Source: Odobenus rosmarus divergens (lineage: Eukaryota; Chordata; Mammalia; Carnivora; Odobenidae). Taken from it: a stretch of DNA of 64,000 nt. Position 1 is the stretch's first letter, and the number at the start of each line of letters is the position of its first letter. A program made the translations under genes and the position numbers. The notes under the pieces were generated by a model. That model saw only the letters and a list, made by a program, of their open reading frames with translations, made no database searches and was not told where the DNA came from. Where the stretch lies: assembly GCF_000321225.1 (NCBI RefSeq), contig NW_004450467.1, positions 1,856,791 through 1,920,790 of the forward strand, given 5' to 3'. This document shows, piece by piece, positions 34,129-46,029 of the stretch.

Positions 34129-34425
34129 CAGTTGACCCTGAGCAGCACAGGTTTGAACTGTGTGGGTCTACTTACATGCGGATATTTTTTAACAAAAACA
34201 AGACAGTACTGTAGATATATTTTCTTTTCTTTATGATTTTGTTAATAACATTTTTTCTGTAGCTTACTTTACTGTAAGAATACACTATATAATACATATA
34301 ATATACAAAATGTTTTAATCGACTGTTTATGTCATCAGTAAGGTGTCCGGTCAACAGTAAGTTTTGGGGAATAGAGAGTTATACAGAAATTTTGAACTAT
34401 GTGGGGGTCAGCACCCCTTCTGTAT
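34129..34425 (-). mobile_element. Tigger-like MITE, second copy in reverse
   Basis: Begins cagttgaccctgagcagcac after TA (34127-34128). Interior (tagcttactttactgtaaga, tcaacagtaagttttgggg) is the reverse complement of the copy at 9905-10222. The right end is diverged, so its boundary is approximate. Confidence 0.65.
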
Positions 34426-34557
34426 ATGTGGGTCTCTCTATGTAGATGGATAGTGGATAAATAGACATATACACACTTAGACACACACACGTACGTATAT
34501 CTTACCAATTTTGTAAATGGAGGAAAAGAAACTTAGAAAGCACTGTACAAAGGTATT

Positions 34558-34760
34558 ATTTTTTAAGATTTTTATTTATTTATTTGACAGAGAGAGAGAG
34601 AGAGAGACAGCGAGAGAGGGAACGCAAGCAGGGGGAGTGGGAGAGGGAGAAGCAGGCTTCCTGCTGAGCGGGGAGCCCGATGCGGGGCTCCATCCCAGGA
34701 CCGTGGGATCATGACCCGAGCCGAAGGCAGACACTTAACGACTGAGCCACCCAGGAACCC
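34558..34760 (-). mobile_element. CAN-SINE, minus strand, perfect 15-bp target-site duplication
   Basis: Flanked by ctgtacaaaggtatt at 34543-34557 and 34761-34775. Ends gccacccaggaacccc. Confidence 0.95.
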
Positions 34761-34994
34761 CTGTACAAAGGTATTTTTAAGGATTGTAATATGGGAAAGA
34801 GATAAGATTTATTTTGTATGGCTATGAAGGGCGGAGCTAGGATCAGTGGATAGATAGATGAGCCAATTTATTCAGCTCAGTATTCAGAAGAAAAAATTTT
34901 TTAATAGAAGGTAACAGACTGAATGTATTCTTTGCAGATAGGTTGACCTTCACTTGGGGAATAACAGACAGAATTCCTGCGTTGGTAGGAATTT

Positions 34995-35160
34995 AAGTCA
35001 GGCAAATCTGGGTGATTATTAGAATCACTTGGACAACTTATAAAACTACAGATTGTTCTTTCCACCTTTAAGCTAATGAATTAGAATCCCTGGAAGTGAG
35101 ACTGAAAAGCCTTAAGTTTTAAAAAGATCCGCTGGTGACCTTCCAAGTTTGAGAAAAACA
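34995..35160 (+). mobile_element. MER5A-like DNA transposon fragment
   Basis: tagaatcacttggacaactt, atgaattagaatccctggaa and gtttgagaaaaac fit a diverged MER5A (hAT type). Confidence 0.5.
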
Positions 35161-36534
35161 GGACTAAAAGACATTCATAGCTCCTTCCAAAGTCTGAATT
35201 CTTACGGTACCCTGATTTTGGAATTTTTCTGACCAAATTGAAATCAGTGTAAAGAAAACAGGCAAAAATATGGAGAGAAAGTTTAAATGACTAAACAAGT
35301 GAAAATTTCAAGATTAAAATTGTAATTATTTTTCTCCTATTTGTAATCATATGTATTTCTACATGTCATTAGTATTCCGAAGTAAGATTCTTTTCGGATA
35401 AAATAAACTTTATGTCAAAGAGCACTTTAAAATTCAACAGTGATACGTGTCACACATTTTTGTGTGTATGTTATACTTTGATCAAAAGTTAACATTTTTA
35501 AAGCGATAGAGCTCGGACTCTGGTCATATTGAAGCTATAGTTACTTTTTAGCTGTATTATAAAAGTCATTTGTTTAGTGTCATTTACAGAAGCGTATATT
35601 TAAGCAAGTAACTGTTAGAATAATTTCTCTAGTGCATCTTTTAGTCATTTGTTCGTGTTAACTATCAAGAATAGGAAAAGTTACAATGGAATAAAATATG
35701 TATATACTTATTCTCTCTCTGTATGTGCCCTTTCATATTTGTCATTCATATATATATATCTATATATATAGATATATAGATATATATATATATGCTCTTA
35801 AGTATACATCATGAAGGGTTTCAGAAGGTATTCTAACATAATAATAAACAAATCATCAACAGAAGAGTTCTCTCTACATACCCGCCCTCATTTAACAACA
35901 GCAGCTCTCCTGTCTGTCCGTTGAATCAGTCTTGTCTTTCAATCTCATGGAATGTGAGATGCACTGGATAACACAATGCAAATACAATGTAAGCTAATTA
36001 CAGAGTCCACTTGCCAGTTCTGCAAAAGAAGCAGGATTTCTTGAAGTCATCGAAAGTGATGTTGGAGAAGGAGCAAAGCCACTGGCAAGATAAGGAGAAT
36101 CTGGCACAGTGAGACCAGTAAGCAAATGAAGAAGGCATAACTGAGGTTGATAGGCATCTCAAGAGAGAATGATTTGAATTCAAAGGATTAAGGGAAGCCT
36201 TTGAGAAAACTGTGATGGCATATATGCGATGTATTTCTTGTCTTCTAGGAAGTGATGTTTAGTTTAGACCCCATGCTTGAATCTGTTTCAAGAGACACTA
36301 AAAAGCAGGTATGACTATATCAATAGAAGAAGGAATGGCAGTGGTGAATGGATTTCTCTTTCGCTTTCTTTTCCTAGGATAAAGACAGTGCCTCTGAGTT
36401 AATAGGAAATCCCAGCTTCCCTAGTTGACTTGGATATAAAACTGTTTAAACAGAGGTCCAGCGCTGCTTCTTCAAAGTTCCTCCTGTTATACTAGGTGTT
36501 AGAGACCCAAATATTTTAGAGTTCTGAATATTTT
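35161..36534. other. Intron with a TA-rich microsatellite
   Basis: 35748-35793 is an AT/TATAGA-type array forming self-complementary DNA. The possible cryptic exon at 36249-36308 is listed separately. Otherwise unassigned. Confidence 0.4.
36249..36308 (+). other. Possible cryptic or alternative 60-nt exon
   Basis: A 60-nt segment is bounded by a good acceptor (tttcttgtcttctag) and a donor (CAG|gtatga). It is open in the phase needed after the first coding exon (phase 0 in, phase 0 out) and would add 20 residues, EVMFSLDPMLESVSRDTKKQ. I do not recognise the peptide from ARHGAP21. The chance of 20 stop-free codons is about 4 in 10, so this is weak without RNA support. Confidence 0.15.
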
Positions 36535-37440
36535 ACATGCCTTTATTGAGGTATGATTGATATGTAAAAAGCTTACATATTTAATGTGTACAACTCTGGG
36601 TTTGGGGATAAGTATACACCATGAAACCATTCCCCCCATGAAGGCCATAAACATAATCATGACCTCAAGTTTCCTCTTGCTCCTGTATTAATGTTACTGC
36701 AGTTTTTGTGTGTGTGTGGTAAGAGCTCTTAACATAAGATCTACCCTCTTAGCAAATTTTAAGTATACAGTATTGTTAGCTATAAGCACTAAGCTCTGGA
36801 GTAGGTCTCCAGAATCTTGCATAAGTGAGACTTCGTACCCTTTGACAATCACCTCCCCATTTCCCCTACTTCCCAGCCCCTCGCAATGTACTCTCTTCTT
36901 CTGTGAGTCTATTTCAGATTTCACATACAAGTGAGATCATATAGTATTTATCTACTTTTCCATGACTTGCTTATTTCACTTAGGATAATATCCTCCAGGT
37001 TCACTCATGTTGTCACAAATGGCAGGATTTCTTTCTTTTTTAAGTCTGAATAATATTATCTTCGAGATCCTGATTTCAGTTCTTTTGAAGAAGTACCCAG
37101 AAGTGGGGTTGCTGGATCATATGATAGTTCTATTTTTACTTTTTTGAGGCGCCTCCATATAATGGCTGTACCAGTTTACATTCTCAGCAACAGTGTGCCA
37201 GGGTTCTCTTTTTTCCCCCATTTTCACTAACACCGTTTGCATTTTTTTTTTTTTTTTTTTAGTAATAGCCATTCTAACAGGATGAGGTGATATCTCACTG
37301 TGGTTTTGGTTTGCATTTTCCTGATGATTAGTGAGGTTCAGCACCCTTTGCATGCGTATTGGCCATTTGTGTGTCTTTGTAGAAATGTGTGCTTAGGTCT
37401 TTTGCCCATTTTTTAATTGATATACTTTTTTGTTTTGTTT
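36535..37440 (-). mobile_element. L1 3' UTR and ORF2 end, minus strand
   Basis: ttgaggtatgattgatatgt, ttcacttaggataatatcct, gaagtggggttgctggatca and tcctgatgattagtgaggtt are reverse L1. T-run at about 37242-37260. Frames 36694-36934 are within it. Confidence 0.75.
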
Positions 37441-38300
37441 TTTTTAGCTGCCTTCATTTCTGCCTCTCACTAGTTTTGGCTGCCTAGAGCACCAGTGATG
37501 CCTTAGCAAAATGTGCAGTTGATTAAAAATCATACTAGTAGGTACAGTTACACTATAGACTTAGTGGGAGAGACTAAGTATGCCTGGAGCCTTTCTTGGG
37601 GTGGTATGAGCCAAACTAGAATCCCTAGATGAAGATAGTGACAGAACTTCATATCGTAATCATAGTTTATGGTTACTAGAACTGCATCTGCTCTAGACAA
37701 GAGATAATGCAAATTGTCTTCAGTTTAGGTGAGGAATTTGGAAGAAGAGTCATTTTTCCCTGTTTAATCCTTAGCTTCTGTCACCACTCTTGGCTGTCTC
37801 TGTTTGATCGTAATCTTGTATCTAACTCTTACTTTAAACTAGTTACTGAAATATTGTGTTTGGATCAAGTGGGATCTCTAGGAAAAAGGTAGGCAGATAC
37901 TTAAGGCTCTGAACTTTTCATATATATTCAGGATGCATAAGGATACCAAAAACACATGGCTTAGAAAGTGGATACTACTTGATTTTGCCAAACTGTGGTG
38001 AAATGTTTAGCATATTTTTGACAGTGTGTCTTTTCTAGTTGGCTTTGAATTGACAGCCGACCAGATAGCGACTTTATGTCAGTCTCTGAAAAGGATTTCA
38101 AACTTTAGAAATCAGTTTGTGTGATTAAGAGGGAAATCATAAAATGCCAATAATCAGGAATAAGAGGAGGCATCATTCAGAGCCTGCAAACATTAAAAAG
38201 ATAAAAAGGGAATACTATGAACAACCTTACGTCTGTGAATTTGAAAATTGAGATGAATTGAGCAGATTTTGTGTAAGGAATCTGTACCCATTCAGATCTG
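37441..38300. other. Unassigned intron
   Basis: Nothing recognised. Confidence 0.3.
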
Positions 38301-38302
38301 TT

Positions 38303-39339
38303 TGTGTATATGGGGGGGAGTGGGTTCCCAAACCAAGCCATTCTCCAACATCAGCTGGGTATTCTACCATTCAACTCAATTCTGACACTGTCTACCTGGA
38401 GATAACAACACCATAGTATCAGATCCCACAGATTAAGGCTTCAGTCCTATAAGACTGCCCCCTCACCCTTTAGCCACCAATTGCGAATCCAGGTTTGTTG
38501 CCTGATCCACCAGCTGTAGACGGCTGTAGATCGGAGGTTCCAACCACCCCTCCCTCAGTTCAGTTAATTTCCTAGAGTGACTCACAGAACTCAGAGAAAC
38601 ATATTACTGACTAGATCACTGGTTTCTTATAAAAGAATATAACTCAGGAACAGCCAGATGGGAGAGACGCATGGGGCATGGTACTGGGAAAGGTGTAGAG
38701 CTTCCATGCCCTCTCCAGGCACACTGCTCTCCCCAAATCCTCTCGGGTTCAGCAGCCTGGAAGCTTTTGAACCCCATCCTTTTGGATTTTTTTTTTTTTT
38801 TTTTAAATGACAGGGATCCTGGGTGGCTCCCTGTTGAGCATCCAACTTTTTTTTTTTAATATTTATTTATTCATGAAAGAGAGAGAGAGAGAGAGAGAGA
38901 GGCAGAGGGAGAAGCAGGCTCCCAAGGAGCCCGACGCGGGACTCGATCCCAGGACCCTGGCATCATGACCTGAGCCGAAGGCAGATGCTTAACCATCTGA
39001 GCCACCCAGGCGCCCAATCCTTTTGGATTTTTATGGAGGCTCCATTACATGTGCATAATTGATTACGTGATTAGCCATTGCAAATGATTTGAGCTCCAGC
39101 CCCTTTCTCCTCCCCTGAGGTCAGAGGGGTGGGATTGAAAGTTCCACTCTCTAATCACAGGTTTGGTTCTCTTGGCAACCAGGCCCTATCCTTAGGTGCC
39201 GTCCAAAAGTCACCTCGTTAACACAACAAAAGACTGTTGCTCTTACCACTTAGGAAATTCCAAGGGTTTTAGGAGCTCTGTGCTGGGAATGGGGATGAAG
39301 ACCAAATACGTATTTCTTACTGTAAATCACAATATTACA
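38303..39339 (+). mobile_element. Probable ancient LTR, interrupted by a SINE insertion
   Basis: With the SINE composite removed, the text reads continuously: ctgacactgtctacctggag, tcctagagtgactcacagaa, ttatggaggctccattacat, gaaattccaagggttttagg, ending near cacaatattacac. This resembles an old mammalian ERV-type LTR family. No retroviral genes are present. Family name uncertain. Confidence 0.4.
38792..39016 (-). mobile_element. Chimeric CAN-SINE insertion (forward head fragment plus reverse SINE)
   Basis: One exact 16-bp duplication (atccttttggattttt at 38776-38791 and 39017-39032) brackets two parts. 38813-38846 is a forward head-like fragment, gggatcctgggtggctccct then gttgagcatccaac. From about 38847 to 39016 there is a complete reverse SINE with a T-run at its left. 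A single duplication suggests one insertion event. Confidence 0.75.
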
Positions 39340-42015
39340 CCTTGAGAGATACAAATTACCAAAACTGCCTCAGGAGAAATAAAAAAAAATCTGACTAGTG
39401 CCATATATGTTAAAGAAATTGAATTTGTAGTTAAAAACCTACCCACAAAGAAGACTCCAGAACATGATGGCTGCAATGACATATTCTATAACATGTTTGA
39501 GGAAGAAATCATACCAATTCTATACAAACTTATAAAACGAGGTGGAGGGAACATTTCCCATCTCCTTTTTATGAGGCCAGTATGAGCCTGGTAATTACCA
39601 AACAAGAACATTATAAGGAAAGGAATTCAGACCAATAACCCTCATGGTTGTAGATACAAAAATTCTTAACAAAATGTTAGCAAGTTAAATCTATCAGTAT
39701 ATGAAGAGGATAATAATGTCATGATTAACTTGAAGTTACCCCAAAAGTGAAAGATTGTCATTTTAACATGTTAATAATTAACAGTTTAACAGGATACAAT
39801 AAAGGAGAAAATTCATATGATCATCCACTCAGTAGATGCAGAAAAAAGCATTTGACAAAATTTAACACTCATTCATCATAAAATCTCTCAGAAAACTGGG
39901 AATATAAAGGAATTTATCCAATCATACTTGGAGAAATATTGAATACTGCTAAGGTCAGGAACAGGGTGAGGGTGTCTGCTCTCAATACTTCTATTCAACA
40001 ATATTATGGAGTCTCTCCTTAATGTAATAAATCATGAAAAAGAAATAAAAGGAAGGAAGGAAAAAGGGAAGGAAGAAGTAAAAATCTTTATTTGCAGACA
40101 GTGTGATTGTGCACATAGAACACTGTAAGGGATCTACCAAAAACACTTTTTAGAACTAGCAGATTTTTCATAAGATACAAGGATACAAGGCTACTGTACA
40201 AAAATCAGTGTATTTCTATGAAACAGCTGGGAAATGAAATAAAAATAATACCCTTATTATTTTAACAGATTGAAGACAGCCTAAATAAATGGAGAAATAT
40301 ACTATGTTTATGGATTGGAAGACTCAGTACTATTAAGATGTGACTTAGCCACAAATTGCTGTATAAATCCAACTCAGTTCCAATTAAAATTCCAGCAAGG
40401 TTTAACAAATTTTTTTATTAGAAATAGATAAGCTAATTCTAAAATTTATTTGGAAATTCAAAGGACACAGAGTAACCAAAACAGTTTTGAAAAAGATTAG
40501 TTTTATATTATTTATATTATTATTTTATAATATGCAAAGCTACAAAAATTAAGATAGTATAGAATTGGTTTAATGATAGATACATATAATAATGGAAGGC
40601 AGTGGAGAGTTGGCATACTCGTGTAAATATGATCATTTGAATTCAGTGGGGTGATTTGAGTGGTACTGAACAAGTAGATATCCATATGGACAAAAATGAA
40701 CCTTTATGTCTACCTTACATCACAGAAAAGTTAACCCCAATTAGATCACTGACGTACATGTAAAAGCTAAGACAGTAAAACTTCTAGTCAAGAACAAAAT
40801 ATATATGACTTTGGGGGTAAACAGTGAGTTCTGAGACGGGACACAAAAAGCACTAACCGGAAAAGAAACAAAAGGATAAATTGGATTTCATCAAAATTAA
40901 AAACTTGTGCTCTTTGTGAAACACCATTAAGGTGAAAAGTAAAGCCATAGATGGGGAGAAAATATTTGTAAAACATATATCTGATCAAGGACCTGCTTCC
41001 AGACAACCCAGTTTTTAAAATGGGCAAAAGTTGAACTACATAAAAGGAGATAGATGAATTGTGTATCAGCACATGAAAAGATGTTCAATAGCATCAGCCA
41101 GTAGGGGAAAAAATGCAAATTAAAACTACAGTGAACTACCACTGTACTCCCACTAGAATAGCTAAAATTAAGAAGAATAAAAATACAAAGGGTTATTGGG
41201 TATGTGGGCAACTGAACTCAGACGTTGTGAGAGGGATGTAAAATGACATAGCCACTTAGGACAATATTTTGGCAGTTTTCAGAAGTCCATATATTTATTA
41301 TGTGGCCCGCTCCTAGGGACTTACTCAAGGGAATTGAAAACAATGTCCACAAAAAGACTTGTACATGAATGTTCATTAACAGCTTTTTTTTCCCCAAGAT
41401 TTATTTATTTATTTGAGAGAGTGAGAATGAGAGAGAGAGAGAGCACATGAGAGGGGGGAGGGTTAGAGGGAGAAGCAGGCTCCCCGCTAAGCAGGGAGCC
41501 CGATGCGGGACTCGATCCAGGGACTCCAGGATCATGACCTGAGCCGAAGGCAGTGGCCCAACCAACTGAGCCACCCAGGCGCCCCTCTTTAACAGCTTTA
41601 TTCATAGTATTCCCAAATTTGAAACTGCCCCAAATCCATCAACAGACAAATTATGGTATATCCATGTAATGGAATACTACTCAGAAATTTAAAAAGAACA
41701 AACTGTTGATATACTCAGTACCATGAATGTATCTCAAAATGCTAAGAAAAAAGCCTGAGTTGGAAGAGTACATGATTCTACTTACATAAAAATTGCAGAA
41801 CTGAGTAAACTAATCTATAGTGAGAGAGAGTAGATCAGTGGTTGCCTGGAGCTGGGAAGGCTTTGATTGCAAAGAAGCATGAAGGGAGTTGGGGAGATGA
41901 AAATGTTCTTGATTATATGGTGGCTGTGGTTCTATGAATGTGTACAGTGGCCAGAATTCATTGAACTGTACATTTTAAAGGGGTACACTCACATATAAAT
42001 TAAACTTCACTAAAA
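39340..42015 (+). mobile_element. L1 ORF2 3' half and 3' UTR, plus strand, degraded
   Basis: RT-region wording (gttaaagaaattgaatttgt, ccacaaagaagactccagaa) runs to the 3' end (ggaatactactcagaaattt, ttgaactgtacattttaaag). Many frameshifts and stops; not functional. Split by the SINE at 41387-41586. The minus-strand frames at 40788-41211 are shadows of it. Confidence 0.8.
41387..41586 (-). mobile_element. CAN-SINE, minus strand, inserted in L1
   Basis: Flanked by ttaacagcttt at 41376-41386 and about 41589-41599. Interrupts the L1 segment attcattaacagcttta. Confidence 0.95.
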
Positions 42016-42650
42016 TTTATTTTAAAAAAAACCAGTTTGACCACACCAGATTTTGGTGAAGGTGTAGAGCAACTGGACCTCTGATAGATTGCTGATGAGA
42101 GTGTAAAATGGTACAATATTTTTAAAAAAACCTTTTGGCATTTTCTTATAAAGTTCACCATATACGTACTTTATGATCTAGCATTTTCATTCCTACATAA
42201 TCACTCCCAAGGGAAATAAAATACATGTTCACACGAGAGACTTGTTTAGGAATGTTCATAACAGCTTTATTCATGATGGCTTCAAACCAGAAACAACTCA
42301 TTGCGTATTAATAGGAAAAGAGATTTTCATATATTCCTACTGTGGAATACTTTTTGGCAATAAAAAGCAGAAGATTATGTATACATGCAGCAATATGGAT
42401 GAATATTAATATCAATAGCAAGATAAATGAATATTACCTCTGGGGGTAAGGGAGGAGACTTCCAGAATGACTAGGAGGACACACAGGAAACTTCCTGGGG
42501 GTGATGGAAATGTTCTGTCTCTTGAGGTTAGGGTGAATTACTTAGATACATGCATTTGTAACATATCATGAACTGTATACTTAAGAGCTATGCTTTAAAC
42601 ATTGTGTGTAAATATTTATGCCCCAATTAAAATATATGAAAAATACGAAT
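42016..42650 (+). mobile_element. Second L1 3' end, plus strand
   Basis: ttgctgatgagagtgtaaaa, gaatgttcataacagcttta, ctactgtggaatactttttg, ggggtgatggaaatgttctg repeat the same L1 3' region as the preceding copy, so two separate L1 fragments lie head to tail. Confidence 0.75.
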
Positions 42651-42668
42651 TAAAAATTATATAAAACA

Positions 42669-42763
42669 CTGCTCACTTGAGCAGCACATATACTAAAATT
42701 GGAACAATACACAGAAGATTAGCATGGCCCCTGCACAAAGATGACACATAGCATATTTTTTTT
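42669..42763 (+). pseudogene. U6 snRNA pseudogene
   Basis: Close to the spliceosomal U6 snRNA sequence from its 5' end (gcagcacatatactaaaatt, ggaacaatacacagaagatt, agcatggcccctgcacaaag, atgacaca) and ends in a T-run. Compared with U6 it has several substitutions and lacks about 14 nt in the 3' part (the aattcgtgaagc region). No proximal promoter elements were seen. It lies directly after an L1 3' end, as expected for L1-mobilised U6 copies. Confidence 0.9.
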
Positions 42764-42897
42764 AAATGCAAAACCAGGAAAAAAACCAAAATATAATGAG
42801 AAACAATGGACAAAACTAAGTAATGGCTGACATTAAACACCTTGGCTACTACTGGAATATTAGTTTTGTCTTCTCTCACTCTCAGATCCTCCAGCTT

Positions 42898-42926
42898 TAT
42901 ACACACACACACACACACACACACAC
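42898..42926 (+). repeat. (AC)n microsatellite
   Basis: About 14 AC units next to the SINE tail. Confidence 0.9.
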
Positions 42927-42930
42927 ATAT

Positions 42931-43115
42931 TTAAAGATTTTTGTTTATTTATTTGAAAGAGAGAGAGCACGAGCAGGGGGCAGGGGCAGAGGGAGAGGGG
43001 GAAGCAGATTCCCCACTGAGCAGGTAACCCAACGTGGGACTCGATCCCAGTACCCAAGGATCATGACCTGAGCCAAAGGCAGGTACTTAACCAACTGAGC
43101 CACCCATGTGCCCCC
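42931..43115 (-). mobile_element. CAN-SINE, minus strand
   Basis: Starts ttaaagatttttgtttattt and ends gccacccatgtgcccccc. Abuts the AC microsatellite; no clear duplication. Confidence 0.9.
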
Positions 43116-43744
43116 CTCCCACTCTATTTTTTAAAAAGAAGGAAATCAAAATACTTTTAGCTTCTGTGATTTCTAAGATCTAATTTCAAAGCTTTTTTTG
43201 AGAATAGTCAGGGAGAGAGTTGCTGTACCTTTCAGAAAGTTGGCTTCTTAAAACTTTAATTTATAGCTCTAATATCATGTGTTAGATCATATCATTGGAC
43301 TTCTCTCATCCTCCTAAGTAGTTTAGCAAAATTCTTAAGTTTTGTTTTTTGATAGAGAACATTTTTAATTTTTTTCCTTAATTGTAGGTAACATTGAAAA
43401 CATAAATAATTGAATATGAAAAATAATTGAAAAATTACGTGTTCTATAGATTTTAAGTTACAAAATGTTGATATGTCTTGGGTTTAATGAGACTGGCATA
43501 CAACTATTAGGCAATTTAATTTTATCTAAGCCTTTGATTCTTTTGGAAGCCTACCTAAATAAGTAAACTTCTCTGAATACAGTTTGTAAAAAAAAAAAAA
43601 AAAATCGTAGTTGATTTGTTTGCTTATGAAAGTATTATACTTAATTACTATGGTACTAGATTCTTATGTAGGTAAAAGTTGTAACATTTCCCTTAACTAT
43701 GACAAGTAATTATATTTTTTTATTGGTTCAGAAATTCTTGATTA
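43116..43744. other. Unassigned intron
   Basis: AT-rich with an A-run at about 43588-43604. Nothing recognised. Confidence 0.3.
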
Positions 43745-44250
43745 ACTTTTTTTTTTATTGTGGTAAAATACACGTAACATAAAATTTACCATTTTAACCA
43801 TTTTTACATGTACAATTAAGTGTATTAAGTACATTCACAGTATTGTGTAATGATTATCACTATTTCCAGAACATTTTCATCATCCCAAACAGAAACGTTG
43901 TACTCAGTGAGTCATAATTCCCCATTCCCCCAACCCCTAGTAATCTCTATTCTGCTTTTAATATGCATTTGCCTATAGTAGGTATCTCGTATAAGTGGAA
44001 TCATACAATAATTGTCCTGTTGTCCTGTTGTGCCTGGCCTATTTCACTTAGCATGAAGTTTTCAAGGTTCACCTGTTACAGAATGTATCAGAACTCATTC
44101 CTTTTTATGGCTGAGTAATACTCTTTTGTTTGTACGTACTGTATTTTCCTATCCATCTGTTGATGTACACTTGGGTTGTTTTCACCTTGACTATGGTGAA
44201 TAATGCTGCTATAAGTATTATACCTAAGTTTCTGTTTGAGTCCCTGTTTT

Positions 44251-44345
44251 GTTTTTTTTTTAAGATTTTATTTATTTATTTGAGAGAGAGAATGACATAG
44301 AGAGAGCATGAGAGGGGGGAGGGCCAGAGGGAGAAGCAGACTCCC
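44251..44345 (-). mobile_element. 5'-truncated CAN-SINE with intact target-site duplication
   Basis: Contains only the tail, GA-rich part and ggccagagggagaagcagac; the tRNA-like head is missing. Flanked by exact tgagtccctgtttt at 44237-44250 and 44346-44359. Confidence 0.9.
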
Positions 44346-44867
44346 TGAGTCCCTGTTTTTAATTCTTTTGATTATATGCTCAGACATGGAATTGCTGGGT
44401 CACATGGTAATTCTGTGTTTAACATTTTGGGGAACTGCCAAACTGTTTTCCATAGTGGCTTACTATTTTATATTCCTACCAGCAGTGTATGAGCATTGCA
44501 GTTTCTCTACATCCTCATCAGTACTTGTTATTTTACATTTAAAAAAAAACTTTTTTAAAATTATCGCCAGCCGGTGTATGTATGAAGTGTTATCTGATTG
44601 TGGTTTTGGTTTGCATTTCCATAACGACTAATGATGAGCATCTTTTCACGTGCTTTTTGGCCGTTTATTTGTCTTGTTTGCAAAATGTCTATTTAGGTCT
44701 TTGCCCATCTTTAGATTGGGTATGTTTTTTGTTGTTAACTTGTAGGAGTTCCTCATATATTCTGGATATCAATCCTTTATCAGATATATGACTTAACAAA
44801 TATTTTCGCCCATTTTGTGTGTTTTCTTTTCACTTTCTTGATAGTGTCCTTTAATGCATAAATTTTT

Positions 44868-45054
44868 TTTTTTTTTAAGATTTTTTTATTTGACAGAGAC
44901 ACAGCGAGAGAGGAACACAAGCAGGGGGAGTGGGAGAGGGAGAAGCAGGCTTCCCGCTGAGCAGGGAGCCCGATGCGGGGCTCGATCCCAGGACCCTGGG
45001 ATCACGACCCGAGCCGAAGGCAGACGCTTAACGACTGAGCCACCCAGGTGCCCC
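44868..45054 (-). mobile_element. CAN-SINE, minus strand, with target-site duplication
   Basis: Flanks taatgcataaattttt and taatgcatacaattttt. Close to consensus (cgatgcggggctcgatccca). Confidence 0.95.
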
Positions 45055-46029
45055 TAATGCATACAATTTTTAATTTTTATGAAGCCCAATTTATCTTTCT
45101 CTTTTGTTGCCTATGCTTTTGACATCATAAGTAAGAAACGGTTGCCAAATCCAAGGTCATGAAGATTTTCCACAGTGTAATCTTCTAAGAGTTTTATAGT
45201 TCTGGCTCTTAAATTTAGGTCTTTGATCCATTTGGGGCCAACTTTTCTATACAGGTATGATTTCATTCTTGTGGATATCCAGTTTTCTCAGTACCATTTG
45301 TTTGAAAATCGATCCTTTCCCCGTTGAATGGTCCTGGCACTGAATTGAAGATCAATTGACCATATATGTGAGAATTTATTTCTGGGCTCTCTAATCTATT
45401 CCATTGTTCCATAGATCTATACTATGCTACAGATTATTGCAGTTTTGTAGTAAGTTTTGCAAGTGGGGAGTGTGAGTCTTTCAACTTTGTTGTTATTGTT
45501 GTTTTGTTGTTACTGTTTTTTTTTTTTTTAACATTACTCAGTTCTCATCGCGAAAAGTGTACTCTTCAAACCCCCTCATCTATTTCACCCATCCCCACCC
45601 CGTTCCCCTCTGGTAACCATATATTTGTTATCTATAGTTAAGAATCTGTTTCTTGGTTTGTCTCTCTTTCTTTTTTCTTTGCTCATTTGTTTTGTTTCTT
45701 AGATTCCATGTATGGGTGAAATCATAGGGTTATTTGTCTTTCTCTAATTTTGCTTAGCATTATACTCTCTACCTCTATCCATGTTGTTGCAAATGGCAAG
45801 ATTTCATTCTTTTTTATGGCTGGAATAATATTCCATTGTATATATACACCACATCTTCTTTATCCATTCATCTATAAATGAACACTTGGGCTGCTTCCAT
45901 AATTTGGCCAATGTAAATAATGCTGCTATAAACAGAGGAGTGCATGCATCCCTTTGAATTAATGTTTTTGTATTTTTTGGGTAAATACCCAGTGGTGCAA
46001 TTACTGGATTGTAGGCAGCTCTTTTAACC

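Larger units (their letters stand above)
43745..45500 (-). mobile_element. L1, minus strand, split by two SINEs
   Basis: Reverse 3' UTR (tgtggtaaaatacacgtaac, ttcatcatcccaaacagaaa) followed by reverse ORF2 (aatcctttatcagatatatg, agttttatagttctggctct, gtaccatttgtttgaaaatc). Broken frames only. Confidence 0.8.

Noticed and set aside
40788..41211. Two 94-codon minus-strand frames
   Set aside because: Antisense shadows of degraded L1 ORF2.
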